A stretch of 64,000 bases of DNA from the NCBI RefSeq assembly GCF_019097595.1, contig NC_080711.1:11754428-11818427 (forward strand), written 5' to 3'. The notes under the pieces were generated by a model, which worked only from the letters and a program-made list of their open reading frames with translations, was not told where the DNA came from and searched no databases. Each line of letters opens with the position of its first letter. Within the stretch, counting starts at the first letter, position 1. Shown here one piece after another: positions 27,301 through 39,250 of the stretch. Source of the DNA: Hemibagrus wyckioides. Its lineage: Eukaryota; Chordata; Actinopteri; Siluriformes; Bagridae. The position numbers were made by a program, and so were the translations under genes.

Positions 27301-27990
27301 GTGCATGGACTGGCTCATTTCTATAAACAGAGTTCTTGTTTTCCCTTTCCCATCTGCTATGTGGTTTAGTTCATAAAGTCTTAAATGCTTTTATAGTCTT
27401 GGAATGTAATTCCAGTCACTTCAACCTATCATTTTTAACTTTATGGCATGTTTACATTTGGTAAAAAGGCCATCACTGGGAACAACACCCAGCTCTGCTG
27501 AACCTATTTAGCCCTGAGATGGTTTATGAATTAGACAGAAATAAAGTAATGGTCCACTGCAGGGTAAATGAGGAATCCAGCCTTGCACTGTTCCAGTGGA
27601 GATCTGGAGGAGAAGTGCACCAAGGGTGTGTCTCTTTATGCTGTACCATTTATAGAACACTGAGGTTTTTACTGCATTGCTCTCGGCTTGAAGCTCCCGT
27701 TACACAACGTGGCTTTTATGCAGCACGCTTCTGCAGAAACCACACTGAGACGGTGATCAGACAGTTTGTTTAATAGCTGTCTCATCAGTTTGAGTAACCC
27801 AGTGCTTTGTGGGTTAATATTGAGGTATGTTCTCATTGTACAGTGAAAACTGATTTGTCATTATGACTAGAATGTAAAGCTCTTTTTGAGTAGTTTGTGA
27901 TAGCCACCACAGACATAACTGTCTTTGGATCTAAATAAGTTTTGAAACAGCATTTGAAGAGCAAATAAATAAATACATTTTTATATATAA
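27301..27990. other. intergenic, nothing recognised
   Basis: An open frame of 84 codons at 27519-27773 (+) lacks splice context and similarity that I can see. I treat it as chance. Confidence 0.5.
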
Positions 27991-28284
27991 ACCAAATACT
28001 GATTTCTTAATGTTATTTAGCCAAAGCATTAACACAATTTGTTTACAAATTATTTGCATTTTGTTTTATTTGTTATTGAAGCTCTGCAAATACTGCATGA
28101 TCTTGGGTTATTTTGATGTGTTGTCATTTCCTTTAAATATACACTCTAAATAACAATAGTTATATTTTGAATTTAGGAGAAATATTGTCAGCAGTTCACA
28201 AAAAAATGAAACAAAACTTCATCTCACCAATACAAATACATGAACCTGTAAGAAAAAAACAAAAAAACATTTTTTTCCAGAGCG

Positions 28285-28285
<1 letters not shown>
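27991..28285 (+). mobile_element. 3' arm of a Tc1-like element, same family as 9867
   Basis: From accaaatactgatttctta to ttccagagcgct this follows the 10087-10387 segment almost base for base, with small indels. The transposase part and the left inverted repeat are missing. It ends against a (TA)n run, as its sister copy does. Confidence 0.85.

Positions 28286-28368
<83 letters not shown>
28286..28368. repeat. (TA)n microsatellite, about 83 bp
   Basis: A pure alternating TA run adjoining the transposon end. Confidence 0.97.
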
Positions 28369-28371
<3 letters not shown>

Positions 28372-28486
28372 CACCTACTGTAGAATACCAAATCTATATT
28401 GCCAAATAATCATCTATATCATCTATATTACAATCTATATTACAATTATATGCATTATAATTATTATCATATTAATATTCATATTG

Positions 28487-28662
28487 TGGGGAGGTGCTAG
28501 CTTAGTGTAGAAGATTGTGTTTGAATCCAAGGTCCACTAGTGGCACTGCTTGGCCCTTGAGCAAGGCCCTTAACCCTCAGTTGGTCAGTTGTATAAAAAA
28601 TGATATAAAATGTAAGTTTTCCTGGATAAGGGTGTCTACTAAATGCCATAAATATAAATGTG
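28487..28662 (+). repeat. tRNA-derived fish SINE, degenerate
   Basis: The head resembles a tRNA gene (gctagcttagtgtagaag, then tgtttgaatcca as the B box). It is followed by the typical fish SINE text cttgagcaaggcccttaacc and the ending ggataagggtgtctactaaa. Recognition is from memory of fish repeats. Confidence 0.75.
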
Positions 28663-30825
28663 TTTAACAGCATATGTATATATTATCAAAGTGATCTCAC
28701 AATAAAAACAAATGATTTCAAATTGAATCATCTATTAAACCGGGCCTCTTTAAAGCACATCAAACTATGTGGTGTAAAAAAAAATTTACTTTTCAGTAAA
28801 AGTATAAGATTTCTTTTCCACATTGTGTCAGTAATTTAACATACAGTTGTTGTTTTTTCTATTGACTCTGCTATTAAAGTGAGCAGTTGCTAAACTGGTA
28901 CTCCTAGTTTATTCTACAGATATGGGCCAGAACTAAAAACAGTCATGTGTGTCTGCCATTCTGTCTTATTTCTCTCTTGTGTTATATACTGAAGCCTGCT
29001 TATTTAGAGCACTGACCCTGTCATTTAAGGGTGATTTTGCACCAATGTTTTGCAATGTCTATTGTCTGAAGGATAAAATGGTGTTTTGAGGGCACAAGCT
29101 GCAACAATAGTTTGCAAAATTAACTTTCTGAGGTCTGCGCTCTATGCGCAAATTTGCCATTGAAATATTGACATATCTACGCTGACGGAGACCCAAAATA
29201 GCACCTACAAGGTGGGTCCAAACTCTAGAAGCCAATGACTTGAGGTAATGTGTAACTAGGAAGGACAGGATGAGAAGCCTTCTTTCAGCCACAGGAAATC
29301 CAATTGTGAGATTTGAGTTAAACTTCTATGGAAAAGTACGACTCACTCTAGTGTTCAGATTTAGTACTTGCATTTCCAGTGGAAAAAAAAAAAAAGGCTA
29401 TGGATAGATATGTACTTCCCTCTAGAGGTGGCTAGGAAAGGAGGCTAGGAAATTACATTCTCGCGTTGTTTGTCATATTCAGGGCGTTTCATGGGAATTT
29501 TTTTGAGCTCACATCTCAGCACAAATCTCCTTACCTTTATTTGTATGTTATTATCATCTGAAATGAGAAAACACATTGACTAAAAGTGTGGCAAGTAAAT
29601 TAAATGAAATTGCACAGACCAACCAGGTATGCCTACCAATATTCATGCATAATTTCACTCGGTGTCATATACATAACATACAATTACCCATTAGTCTCTT
29701 TAGCTGGAACTTCTTCATTTTTCTGAGAAATAATCTTTGTCAGCATTCTGACTGAAGGATGAAGCATTTTCATTGTGTCAGAGCTGCAGGAGTAGACAAA
29801 TACTTTGGTCATTACGGAGTCTTTAGATCTAAGGATGTTTGTTGTGACACAGTTTGTGTGATATGAATCCATTGTTAACGAATTAAGATGTTGTTCAGCT
29901 ACTGAATGAAATTTATGAGTTGCATTACTATTTATGGTGAAACAACTAATTTATGAGTTGCATTCTGACTGTTTCTAGTGAAACTGTCAAGCACAAGAAT
30001 GGCTGAATGGGCAAAGGCTGAATGTATAAAATACTAACATCAATCCAGACTGCACGCTAGAGACATGAGATGCTTGCTTGCAACCAGCATGTATAGCGTT
30101 ATTACATAATAAGTCACTCGAGATAAGTAACGTGTAAAGGGTATTGTCGTGTTTCTCAGGGAACAGTAAAACCCCGTACAACACTTTTTGCTTTATTCTC
30201 TGTCGTCAATTGCATGTCTCCGTCACGTCTGTCCCCCCACCCACCCACCCACACTCCATGGTGCAACCTCTGTCACAGGAATATTCGCCTACATCTTTAA
30301 CAAATATCCCAGTTATTAATCACCAAATGCAATAAATGAATGGCTGTCGAGGGCTTATGAGCTACCTTTCTGAAAAGTTGCTTGAAACTTGTGAAATTGT
30401 TTTAGCTATGAGAGAAGACTTTAGATGTCAACCAATTACTCTCATATGTTCCGGCATTTTTATTTATTTAGATCTTTTATCAAGTTACATAAAACTATTC
30501 TTAGATAAGTATTTATTTATTTGTGAGGATGAGGAGTGCTCGAGCACCGGTTAGTGAATGCAGGGTGGAGCAGGAGAAGGGGGGAGCTGAAGTGTAAGGG
30601 GAATACCAACTGAGACCATATTGTGTCGCAATGAACTTTAGCGAGAATAAAAAGGAGAAAGACACGTGTTTTAAAAAAATCACATTCAGACCGTCTTTGA
30701 ATTTTGCACACGTTGTTCCATCGGGGATTTACCATTTACTGCCCAAATCTCGGACGTGTTACAGTAAGGTATTTGTATGTTATTATGAAACTTTGCAGTG
30801 CAGCAAATGGTTGCTGACTCACTTG
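28663..30825. other. intergenic, nothing recognised
   Basis: AT-rich spacer. It holds only small simple repeats: a (CCCA)n stretch at about 30236-30251 and two copies of tttatgagttgcatt at about 29912 and 29951. No supported gene. Confidence 0.5.
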
Positions 30826-30833
30826 CTCCACAG

Positions 30834-31669
30834 CACTAGCGTAGCCAGGACTCAGAATGTGGGTGGGCCTAGTCTAAAATGCATCTTTTATCAGTAATCT
30901 CATAAATGATAAGCCAACACAACTACACCTGCTTGAATGCAAACAACCATTTAATCAGAGCATAAGCCTGTATGTCATCGTAAGCAGTGTTAAGAACATA
31001 ACGATAAGAACAGCCTGAGCACGGCGGCCACACCACATACACACACGCGCCGCAACACCATTATCGAATCAGCAGGACAGTACCGGACAGTATGTAAACT
31101 GTAGGATATATGGTTCAACGGCCATATAAACCACATGAAATGAACAACAGTGACTATACAACTACATAGTAGGAAAATGTAGATTGGCTTAATTTTACAC
31201 TGGTGTGTAGGGGAGGTACACGCTGGAGAATAAAGTGCTGCTGGTGATGGAGTAAAAGGTGAATGAACACTAGCAGAGCTCCTTACTACTCGAGCTTCAT
31301 GGCTCCTGAACATCGGAATTATCTTTCTCCTCCGGCTGCACACAACGTCTTTTTGACACAAACTTTAGTAAGTTGTTAATTTTAGTTTAATGTGCAACTA
31401 AACTTCGGTGAAATTTGCTCGGTGTGGAGGGAGATGGCCGGCATGAGCATAGAGACGTTTCATTTTTCCTCTTCCTCTCTCGCAGAAAGTACCAACATTG
31501 ACTCATAGATGTAACGTATGACGTTACAAAAAAAACAACTAATAGGGACAAAGGCATGTATAAAGGCATCCAGCAATCGCTGTAGTCAAAGCAATCTGTT
31601 CTGTAAGCAACTGATCTGGTGGGCCTGCCTGACAGGGACCACCCAGGCCCACCCATAGCTACGCAACTG
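30834..31669. mobile_element. non-autonomous hAT-type element with exact 8-bp target duplication
   Basis: The 836-bp element starts cactagcgtagcc and ends ctacgcaactg, so the ends are inverted repeats (cagttgcgtagc on the other strand). A second inverted match lies just inside, at gtgggtgggcct and aggcccaccc. It is flanked by identical 8-mers ctccacag at 30826-30833 and 31670-31677. An 8-bp duplication and CA...TG ends are characteristic of hAT. No transposase frame is visible inside. Confidence 0.88.
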
Positions 31670-31912
31670 CTCCACAGGTACAGAGTCTAAAACACACAAG
31701 CTTCTGCATTTGTTAATCATCCCGTTCCAGGGAACCAAATAACAAGGATGTGAGAATGTGAGAAACTCCACAGAGTAATCTAAACCTAGGATCAAACCAT
31801 GGACCATGGAGCTGTGATTGCAGCCCAATAACATTTTCACCACAATGCAATTCCTTGCAAGAATTATTTTAGTAGTAAATCGTATCATAATAAAAATAGT
31901 TATTTTAATTTA

Positions 31913-31916
<4 letters not shown>

Positions 31917-31968
<52 letters not shown>
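31917..31968. repeat. (TA)n microsatellite, about 50 bp
   Basis: A pure alternating AT run between the hAT element and the 3' end of the minus-strand gene. Confidence 0.95.
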
Positions 31969-31972
<4 letters not shown>

Positions 31973-32131
31973 AAAATATTACAAAAGGACAGCAATGGAC
32001 ACTTATTTAAAAGTTATATTTATTCATCAAATATATGCACAAAAAAGATTTATATTAAAAAAAAGATCTTTCATATGCATAATTGCTTTTAAGACAACAG
32101 GCCTAGCTGCACTGTTAAACATGGTGCAAGT

Positions 32132-35100
32132 TCATTTTTCATCTTTATTTAGAATCCAAGGCTCCGGCTCTGTTTCTTCCTCTGATAATGGCACGTCATG
32201 GTCTGCTAAACAAACAGAGATACTGTAAACATTATAGGAACAATGGCTAAAGTTGATCTTTGAAATTTCATATGATGCTTTTACCACTCTCTTCACCAAG
32301 CACTACATTTCTATAAGGCAGATAACAGTAATAATATCTAATTGTATAAGACTGTTAAAAAACTATGTAGGAATTTCTCATGGACAAACCTGAGCAGCTC
32401 CTGCGGCAGCACCCAAAAACCTTGCATGTAGCATCGAGACATTGCGTAAGGCAAGTTGCTAAGGCATCTGTAGTGGCAAATAAGGACATTTATTTGGATT
32501 AATTTGGATAAAGGACTCGGCAATAATCCCATTTCTCCTAAAAACAGCACTGTATTACTGATTCCAGCTTAATGTTTGTAAGTCAACCATTTAAAGAAAA
32601 AAATTGCACAGGTGTAAACATTACAGACCAAAACAAACCCTACATGTCTACATGAATGCAGATACATCAAGCTATGCAAAGCAGATTTCATGTGTCATTG
32701 CCTCAGCATGGAGAGCAAAAGGCAGAGGCCAGTTTTTCTGAGTCATTTGCAGAGAAGAACCATACGTAATCCTGAACATTCATTTCAGTCAATTCATTAC
32801 TTTGCTCCCTCTCATCAACAAAGGTGTTTTCAGCATGCAGACCCTTTGCACACAGGATGTTTTTTGTAAACTCTGAAATTTCCAGATTATACTTTCTGAA
32901 ATACTCATAGCTGCCCATCATACTCATACCACTGTGCCAACATCATAGCCATGATTATAGTCCCAGAGATCAGATTTTTTCTTCATTTGGATGTTTTAAT
33001 GTGAACATTAATTGGGGCCCTTGGTCTGTATATCTTCATGATTTTTTAAATTGCACTACTGCCACATGATTGGATGATTAAATAAATGCAAGAATGTTCA
33101 GGGGTGCCCAAAGTGGACAGTGAGTGTATACATGATACTTCATTGGCTCCACACTCTGATGGATTTGAAAATCAATTGAAATTCAAAACCTCTGACAAGA
33201 AATTGCATGTTTTATTTCTGACAAAAATAATGCTTGTATTGATCCTTGATTTTAAATTTAATGTTTAGGTAATGCTACTAGAAACATTTACAGATGTTTT
33301 ATATATTTCAGAAAGCTTTATCACCCTCTTTAGTACAGAGCTTCATAACCACCACAGTAACACAGAATGCACAGTGAGTACATAAATAAAGTTTTGAACT
33401 GGCATTGTCATTCGCGTTTGCATAGAATTTACTCATGGAACTTACCTCGGAATCTAACACTCTGGTTCGCTTGAAATTCATGATGTAAAAGCCTCCCCTG
33501 ATCATCCTCATTCTGAGACAAACCACATTTTGGATCAGGAAGTGTTTCTTTCACAGGCAGGTTTAAATTATGGCCTACTGTTAACACATGGAAAGTATAG
33601 TAAACACCAGGGCAGCAGTTAATTATAACCATTATTAACAGCAATTATGACAAAAATATATACCAAAAATAGATTTATCACACAAAAATAATGGCAATAG
33701 CACTTGCTTGGTTTATAATTCTAGCCACAAGAACCACAAAATAATTTTAAAAAAATATTGGTGGTACTAATAATGACCTAAAGAAGGGAAACACAGGCCA
33801 ATATAGTGTTGGAGGATTCACGCATGGCCTGCTGACCAATCTTCTCTGCTTTCATATTTCAGTAAGAGCAGAGTGTGAAAGTTGAATTAGCAAAGCAATA
33901 ACATAACTGTACATAAAAATTGCAATCCACAGACTACACAATTTATATGCATGTAGCTAGCACATCTGTGACCAGGACAGTAAGTCACTGTGGTGTATCA
34001 AAAGCCACAATATCCAGGGTAATGTTGGCGTACCACCCTATAGGATAAACCACAAACAACAGGAGTAATTGTTGATGCAAGAGGAAGCTGCTTGAAAGGA
34101 ATGTCCGGGTACTAATTTAGATTGAATTAAAAAAACATAACACCCCAGAATTAAATGCACACCTCGACAGGTCCTGTTTCCACCAAAACTGTTTATTGGA
34201 TGCCAAAGCCAAACGTCGTTTCAATGGTGCCAGCAGTGGAAATTGTGAGCTGTGGACAATGTGAAACATGTACTGTTATCTGATGAGTCCACCTTCACTG
34301 TCTTTCCAACATCTGGGAGTGTTACTGTGTGTGCAAAGAAGCTTACCACCTGGTCCATTGCATGCCCAGTGTGAAGCATAGGGGAGGATCAGTGATGTGG
34401 GCTGCAATATCATGGCATTTCCTAGGCCCACTACTTGTGCTAGATGGGCATGTCACTGCCAAGGACTGCTGAAGCATTCTGAAGGACAATGCACAACCAG
34501 TGGTTCATATTTTGTACCCTGAATATGGAGCTCTGTATCAGGATGATAATACGCCAATACAGACAGCAATACTGGGGACAGCATAGTTTGATGAACATTA
34601 AAGTGAAGTTGAACATCTACCATGGCCTGTAGTCACCAGATCTGAATAATATTGAGCCTCTTTAGGGTGTCAGGAAACATTTACCTCTACCAGCATCATG
34701 TAGTGACCTGGCCATTGTTCTGCAAGAAGAATGGCAAAAAATCCTTTTGACCACTGTGCAGGACTTGTGTCTTTCAATCCCAAGACATATGTTTCACTTC
34801 TACAAATCTAATGTATTAGATTATATAAGGTTTGTTTAGCTTTTAGGTCTTGAATGCATGTGCTAGATAATAAGTCTACTTAGAAATACTGAGAATAATA
34901 ATGAGGCATTTTGATTTGTGCTTGTGACCGATTGTGTGAAATTGAGTATTCTGTCGTACGTGACGCCATGACAACAAAGCAGACATTATATGAGAATATG
35001 GGCTGAATATTAGCAAAAAGATGCATCTGAAAAGTTAGTGAGAGCCAAAGTTAATCGGACAAGGTACCTTAAAAGAAACAGCACCATGCATGTGTTCATA

Positions 35101-36415
35101 CGAGACTAAGCAAGACGAGTTGTTTTCTTCTTTTGGCCACTTTACTGCAGCTCTCAACCTGAACTTATTATACCACCCTATTCTAATAATAATATAAAAA
35201 AAGCCTGTCTGACACCAACAATCAGGTAAAGGTTACTTTGCCTTACTTCCCCATTGAACGTTAATCGAGCTGCTGACTCATATATGCATGATTTTATGCA
35301 TTACACTACTGCCACACGATTAGCTGGTTAGACGATTGCATGAACAGTTCTCGCAGTTTACACAAACGGCTGTTGACAGGCGTGTGTTGGCATGATCAGA
35401 CGGTCAGATGACGTTTTCCGGTTCACGTTAGTTGCCAGGTCTGTGAAAATCACCACTTACAAAATGTCTCTCTCGCCATATATTGGTGGACACGATATAG
35501 CTGTTATTGGAAAATCTTTCCTATTATTTTATTTTTTTTTATTATTATTATTACAACTGGCATGAATAAAAATAGCAATTAATTCTATATTTATTTTTAT
35601 TCACTCGCCCCCAAATCATGCCCACTACTTCCACAGGATCACAGTGTGTACTTAAAAACTCATTAACGACCATGCATGTATTGGTCAGTAAATAGAATGA
35701 ATCTGGTCTTAGGAAACACCCGAACTCCCTGCACATGAAAAAAACCACTACAGCCGTTCACAGTGCTCATGAATAGACGCGGGATAACATGGGATATGGC
35801 AACCATTCCACAAATTCCCCATCTGCAACTTGTGTCATTAGGATTAAACATGAGCGACAGTTCAACGTAGGACAATGCTGCTTTCCATCTTTAACCTATA
35901 CACGAGCTAGCAAAAGACAAATGCAAAAGGCAGTTTCCTCTCGCTAACTGTACATAATATCGAAACTAAATTCCAGCCAGCAATGCTAGAAAGCAAAGAG
36001 ATGGATCACATCTTCCGTCTGAAAACCATACAAAAAAAAAAGATAACAAGCATCTAACCAAGACCTTAGAAGTTGTTGGAAAATTCCACAGGACGCTTCA
36101 GTACGAAAGAATTATGAGCAGAGATGCACGTCTGTCGACATCATGTCTTCCCTTATGAACAGTTAAACAAAAACTTTTACTCTGGGCAGCAATCAACTTC
36201 GTGTAATTCTGAAATAAAATCATCTAATGAAACCTAAATACTATTGTGCCTCCTTAACGAGGACACTTAATAGCACACATCCCATAATTAATAAAAGCCA
36301 AGCAAAGCAATAAAGTTAAAAGGGATAGGCATATGTGTTCAAAATAAATCGACCTAAATACAGATACTCAGTAATACAAACACGTTCATTTCTTACCTTG
36401 GAACTTAGACATCAT
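32132..36415 (-). CDS. three-exon gene for a 74-residue acidic protein of unknown function
   Basis: Minus-strand exons: 36415-36397 (ATG ATG TCT AAG TTC CAA G, donor gtaaga), 33577-33446 (acceptor after a pyrimidine-rich ttaacag, donor gtaagt) and 32205-32132 (acceptor ctgtttgtttag, stop TGA). Phases are 1/1 at both junctions, so the three join into 75 codons without a stop. Protein pieces: MMSKFQVGHNLNLPVKETLP, then CGLSQNEDDQGRLLHHEF, then ADHDVPLSEEETEPEPWILN and DEK at the end. It is rich in acidic residues and shows no signal peptide, membrane segment or domain that I know. An AATAAA for this strand lies at about 32020. Intron 1 contains a Tc1 fossil (34010-34815). The first exon sits in a CpG-rich patch. 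I do not recognise the family; it could also be a noncoding or non-functional locus. Confidence 0.55.
32990..33110 (+). repeat. fragment of a dispersed repeat (also at 35190, 45046 and 54884)
   Basis: The text attgcactactgccacatga and what follows match the core of the 54884-55100 copy. It is short and diverged. Confidence 0.5.
34010..34815 (+). pseudogene. decayed Tc1-family transposase
   Basis: Reading across frameshifts and stops, the + strand gives pieces typical of Tc1 transposase: DAKAKRRFQWCQQW, LLSDESTFTVFPTSGSV (first catalytic acid region), SPDLNNIEPL, DLAIVLQEEWQKIL and LCLSIPRH near the end. At least six in-frame stops occur, so it is dead. It lies inside intron 1 of the minus-strand gene, in the opposite orientation. 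Confidence 0.85.
35190..35390 (+). repeat. dispersed fish repeat copy
   Basis: It shares gcctgtctgacaccaacaat, gctgctgactcat and tgcatgattttatgcatt with the 54884-55100 copy, in the same orientation. I remember this as a common fish interspersed repeat but cannot name its class. Confidence 0.65.
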
Positions 36416-36700
36416 TGCACGCGCTTAGGCAACTGAACCTCCTTAATAATCAGCAAATCAGTCTTCCTCTTTCCCTCCCAGTGAGCGTCTGTCAAAAGCT
36501 TCGCCGTGCATAACAGGTTTAGACAGTGTCTTTTGAGGAAATTAGCATGGACACACCGCACGCAGGGTATTTACCGCCAATAGCACGAGCGCATTGCGCG
36601 CCAGTGTCCACGCGGAGTGAAACAGCGGGAAGACATGCTAGATCGCAGCCCGCAAAATATAGACTCAATTCACTGCTCAGATGCAGAGCTAGAGAAGCTT
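36416..36700 (-). promoter_or_regulatory. likely promoter of the 74-residue minus-strand gene
   Basis: Upstream of the ATG on the minus strand is a patch with many CpG steps (ccgccaatagcacgagcg, cattgcgcgccag, ccacgcggag on the + strand). It includes a CCAAT motif reading on the + strand at 36577. Copy B lacks about 120 bases of exactly this patch. Confidence 0.45.
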
Positions 36701-37106
36701 GATTCCGAGTCAAAGGGGAAGTGTGTAGTCTTTTGTATTTAACTTTTATGTGACAGTTTTAAATGACAGTTTATCACCTTAAGAGCTTTACTGAACGCTC
36801 AAGTGCTTTATTATAAGAGAGACAACGTTTACAACACAGATAACATAGTGATACTCATCCACCACACAATTAGACAATTAATGTAAGAGACTCCTCAGTC
36901 TGATGGAAGGCATTAAAATAACAACAAGACCTCATATTAGGACGTGGGCCCGGTTTTTTAAGTAACATTGCACACATCAGTCAATAAGTAATAAAATCAT
37001 TAGTACCGTAGAAATGTCTTTTTTCTCTTTTGAGGAAAAGATATGAATTATAACTGTAGCATTTTTAATGCTTTTTTATGTAATATATTGCAGTGGTAGA
37101 AAGTTA

Positions 37107-37568
37107 TACACCAAGCATGCATAACATTATGACCACTGACAGGTGACGTGAATAACACTGTTTATCTCCTCATCTTGGCGCCTGTTAGTGGGTGGGATAT
37201 ATTAGGCAGCAAGTGAACATTTTGTCCTCAAGGTTGATGTGATAGAAGCAGGAAAAATGGGCAAGTGTAAGGATTTGAGCGAGTTTGACAAGGGCTAAAT
37301 TGTGATGGCTAGACGACCGGATCACAGCATCTCCGGTCTGCAGTGGTCAGTATCTATGAAAAATATCCTTTAAGGTCCATTGAGGCCCCACCTCACAACT
37401 TACAGGATTTAAAGGATCTGCTGCTAACATCTTGGTGCCAGATACCACAGCACACCTTCAGGGATCTAGGGGAGTTCATGCCTCGATGGGTCAGGGCTGT
37501 TTTGGCAGCAAAAGGGGGACCAACACAATAATAGGCAGGTGGTCATAATGTTATGCCTGATCGGTGTA
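37107..37568 (+). mobile_element. deleted Tc1-like element, copy in duplication A
   Basis: The right end (taatgttatgcctgatcggt) is the inverse of the consensus left end, recognisable here as gcataacattatgaccac. Inside is the start of a transposase ([13 protein letters not shown], then a stop where B has a Q codon). The helix-turn-helix part is shorter than in B, and the catalytic domain is missing. It is flanked by TA. Confidence 0.85.
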
Positions 37569-38165
37569 TATCCCACTGTTTTTCTGTACTCTAAGGCCCT
37601 GTTCACACGAACGCAGGTATTTTTAAAACCGCAGCTTTTTCTATGCGGTTTGGGCGTTCGTCCACACGCAAACGCAGCATCAGGTCACTGAAACCGAGCA
37701 GTTTTAAAATCTCCAGCCAGGAGTTTTCAAATAATATCAAAACTAAATTCCAGCCAGCAATGCTAGAAAGCAAAGAGATGGATCACTTCTTTCTGTCTGA
37801 AAACCATACCAAAAAGATACCAAGCATCTAACCAAGACCTTAAAAGTTGTTGGAAAATTACACAGGACGCTTCAGTACGAAAGAATTATGAGCAGAGATG
37901 CACGTCTGTCGACATCATGTCTTCCCTTTTAAGCCCATGAACAGTTAAACAAAAACTATTACTCTGGGCAGCAATCAACTTCGTGTAATTCTGAAATAAA
38001 GTCATCTAATGAAACCTAAATAATATTGTGCCTCCTTAATAGCACACATCCCATAATTAATAAAAGCCAAGCAAAGGAATAAAGTTAAAAGGGATACGCA
38101 TGTGTGTTCAAAATAAATCGACCTAAATACAGATACTCAGTAATACAAACACGTTCATTTCTTAC

Positions 38166-38181
38166 TTTGGAACTTAGACAT
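38166..38181 (-). pseudogene. duplicated first exon of the 74-residue gene
   Basis: On the minus strand this reads ATG TCT AAG TTC CAA A followed by gtaaga. The first of the two ATGs of copy A has become GTG, but the second ATG, the frame and a GT donor survive. Splicing to 33577 would be in frame and change one residue (V to I). The matching promoter patch is deleted, so it is probably silent; use as an alternative first exon is possible. Confidence 0.5.
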
Positions 38182-38738
38182 CACTGCACACCATTAGGCA
38201 ACTGAACCTCAGTCTCCCTGTTTCCCTCCCAGTGTGCGTCTGTCAAAAGCTCCGTGTCCTTTGAGAACATTAGCATGGACACACCGCACGCAGAGCTAGA
38301 GAAGCTTGATTCCGAGTCAAAGGGGAAGTGTGTAATCTTTTATGTTTAACTTTTATGTGTGATTGTCTCTAATTTAGTGTGTTGTACAAATTAAATGACA
38401 GTTTATCACCTTAAGAGCTTTACTGAACACTCAAGTGCTTTATTATAAGAGAGACAACGTTTACAACATAGATAACATAGTGATACTCATCCACCACACA
38501 ATTAGACAATTAATGTAAGAGACTCCTCAGTCTGATGGAAGGCATTAAAATAACAACAAGACCTCATATTAGGACGTGGGCCCAGTTTTTTAAGTAACAT
38601 TGCACACATCAGTCAATAAGTAATAAAATCATTAGTACCATAGAAATGTCTTTTTTTCTCTTTTGAGAAAAAGATATGAATTATAACTGTAGCATTTTTA
38701 ATGTATTTTATGTAATATATTGCAGTGGTAGAAAGTTA

Positions 38739-39228
38739 TACACCAAGCCGGCATAACATTATGAGCACTGACAGGTGAAGTGAATAACACTGATTATCTC
38801 CTCGTCATGGCACCTGTTAGTGGGTGGGATATATTAGTCAGCAAGTGCACATTTTGTCCTCAAGGTTGATGTGTTAGAAGCAGGAAAAATGGGCAAGGGC
38901 AAGGATTTGAGCGAGTTTGACAAGGGCCAAATTGTGATGGCTAGACGACTGGATCACAGCATCTCCAAAACTGCAGCTCTTGTGGGGTGTTCCCGGTCTG
39001 CAGTGGTCAGTATCTATCAAAAATATCCTTTAAGACCCATGGAGGCCCCACCTCACAACTTACAGTATTTAAATTATCTGCTGTTAACATCTTGGTGCCA
39101 GATACCACAGCACACCTTCAGGGATCTCGGGGAGTTCATGCCTCAATGGGTCAGGGCTGTTTTGGCAGCAAAAGGGGGACCAACACAATAATAGGCAGGT
39201 GGTCATAATGTTATGCCTGATCGGTGTA
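38739..39228 (+). mobile_element. deleted Tc1-like element, copy in duplication B
   Basis: A longer sister of the 37107 element. One frame from 38871 gives [20 protein letters not shown] and [18 protein letters not shown], the N-terminal DNA-binding part of a Tc1 transposase. It then runs into [20 protein letters not shown], the extreme C-terminus. The DDE core has been deleted. Confidence 0.88.
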
Positions 39229-39250
39229 TATCCCACTGTTTTTCTGTACT

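Larger units (their letters stand above)
35954..37720. repeat. tandem segmental duplication, copy A
   Basis: Copy A starts ataatatcgaaactaaattc and ends ctccagccag. It aligns along its length with copy B (37731-39382). It contains the first exon and promoter of the minus-strand gene, a Tc1-like element (37107-37568) and the first 130 bases of a MITE (37591-37720). A 10-base spacer, gagttttcaa, separates the copies. The 3' edge of A coincides with the interruption of the MITE, so the duplication breakpoint fell within that MITE. Confidence 0.9.

Noticed and set aside
27519..27773. 84-codon + strand frame after rasip1
   Set aside because: No splice context, promoter or family resemblance; expected by chance in this much sequence.
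28167..28409. Open frames made of alternating Ile-Tyr
   Set aside because: Translation of (TA)n microsatellites, also at 48275-48612.
32703..32927. 75-codon minus-strand frame ending LASAFCSPC, between exons 2 and 3 of the small gene
   Set aside because: It looks exon-like, but the only acceptor (ttggcacag at about 32937) needs a phase that exon 2 does not supply, and the frame has no good donor before its stop. It could be an alternative exon; evidence is insufficient.
35456..35500. 40-base minus-strand block with gtaagt donor (ISCPPIYGERDI)
   Set aside because: Exon 1 joins exon 33577 directly in phase; inserting this block breaks the frame.
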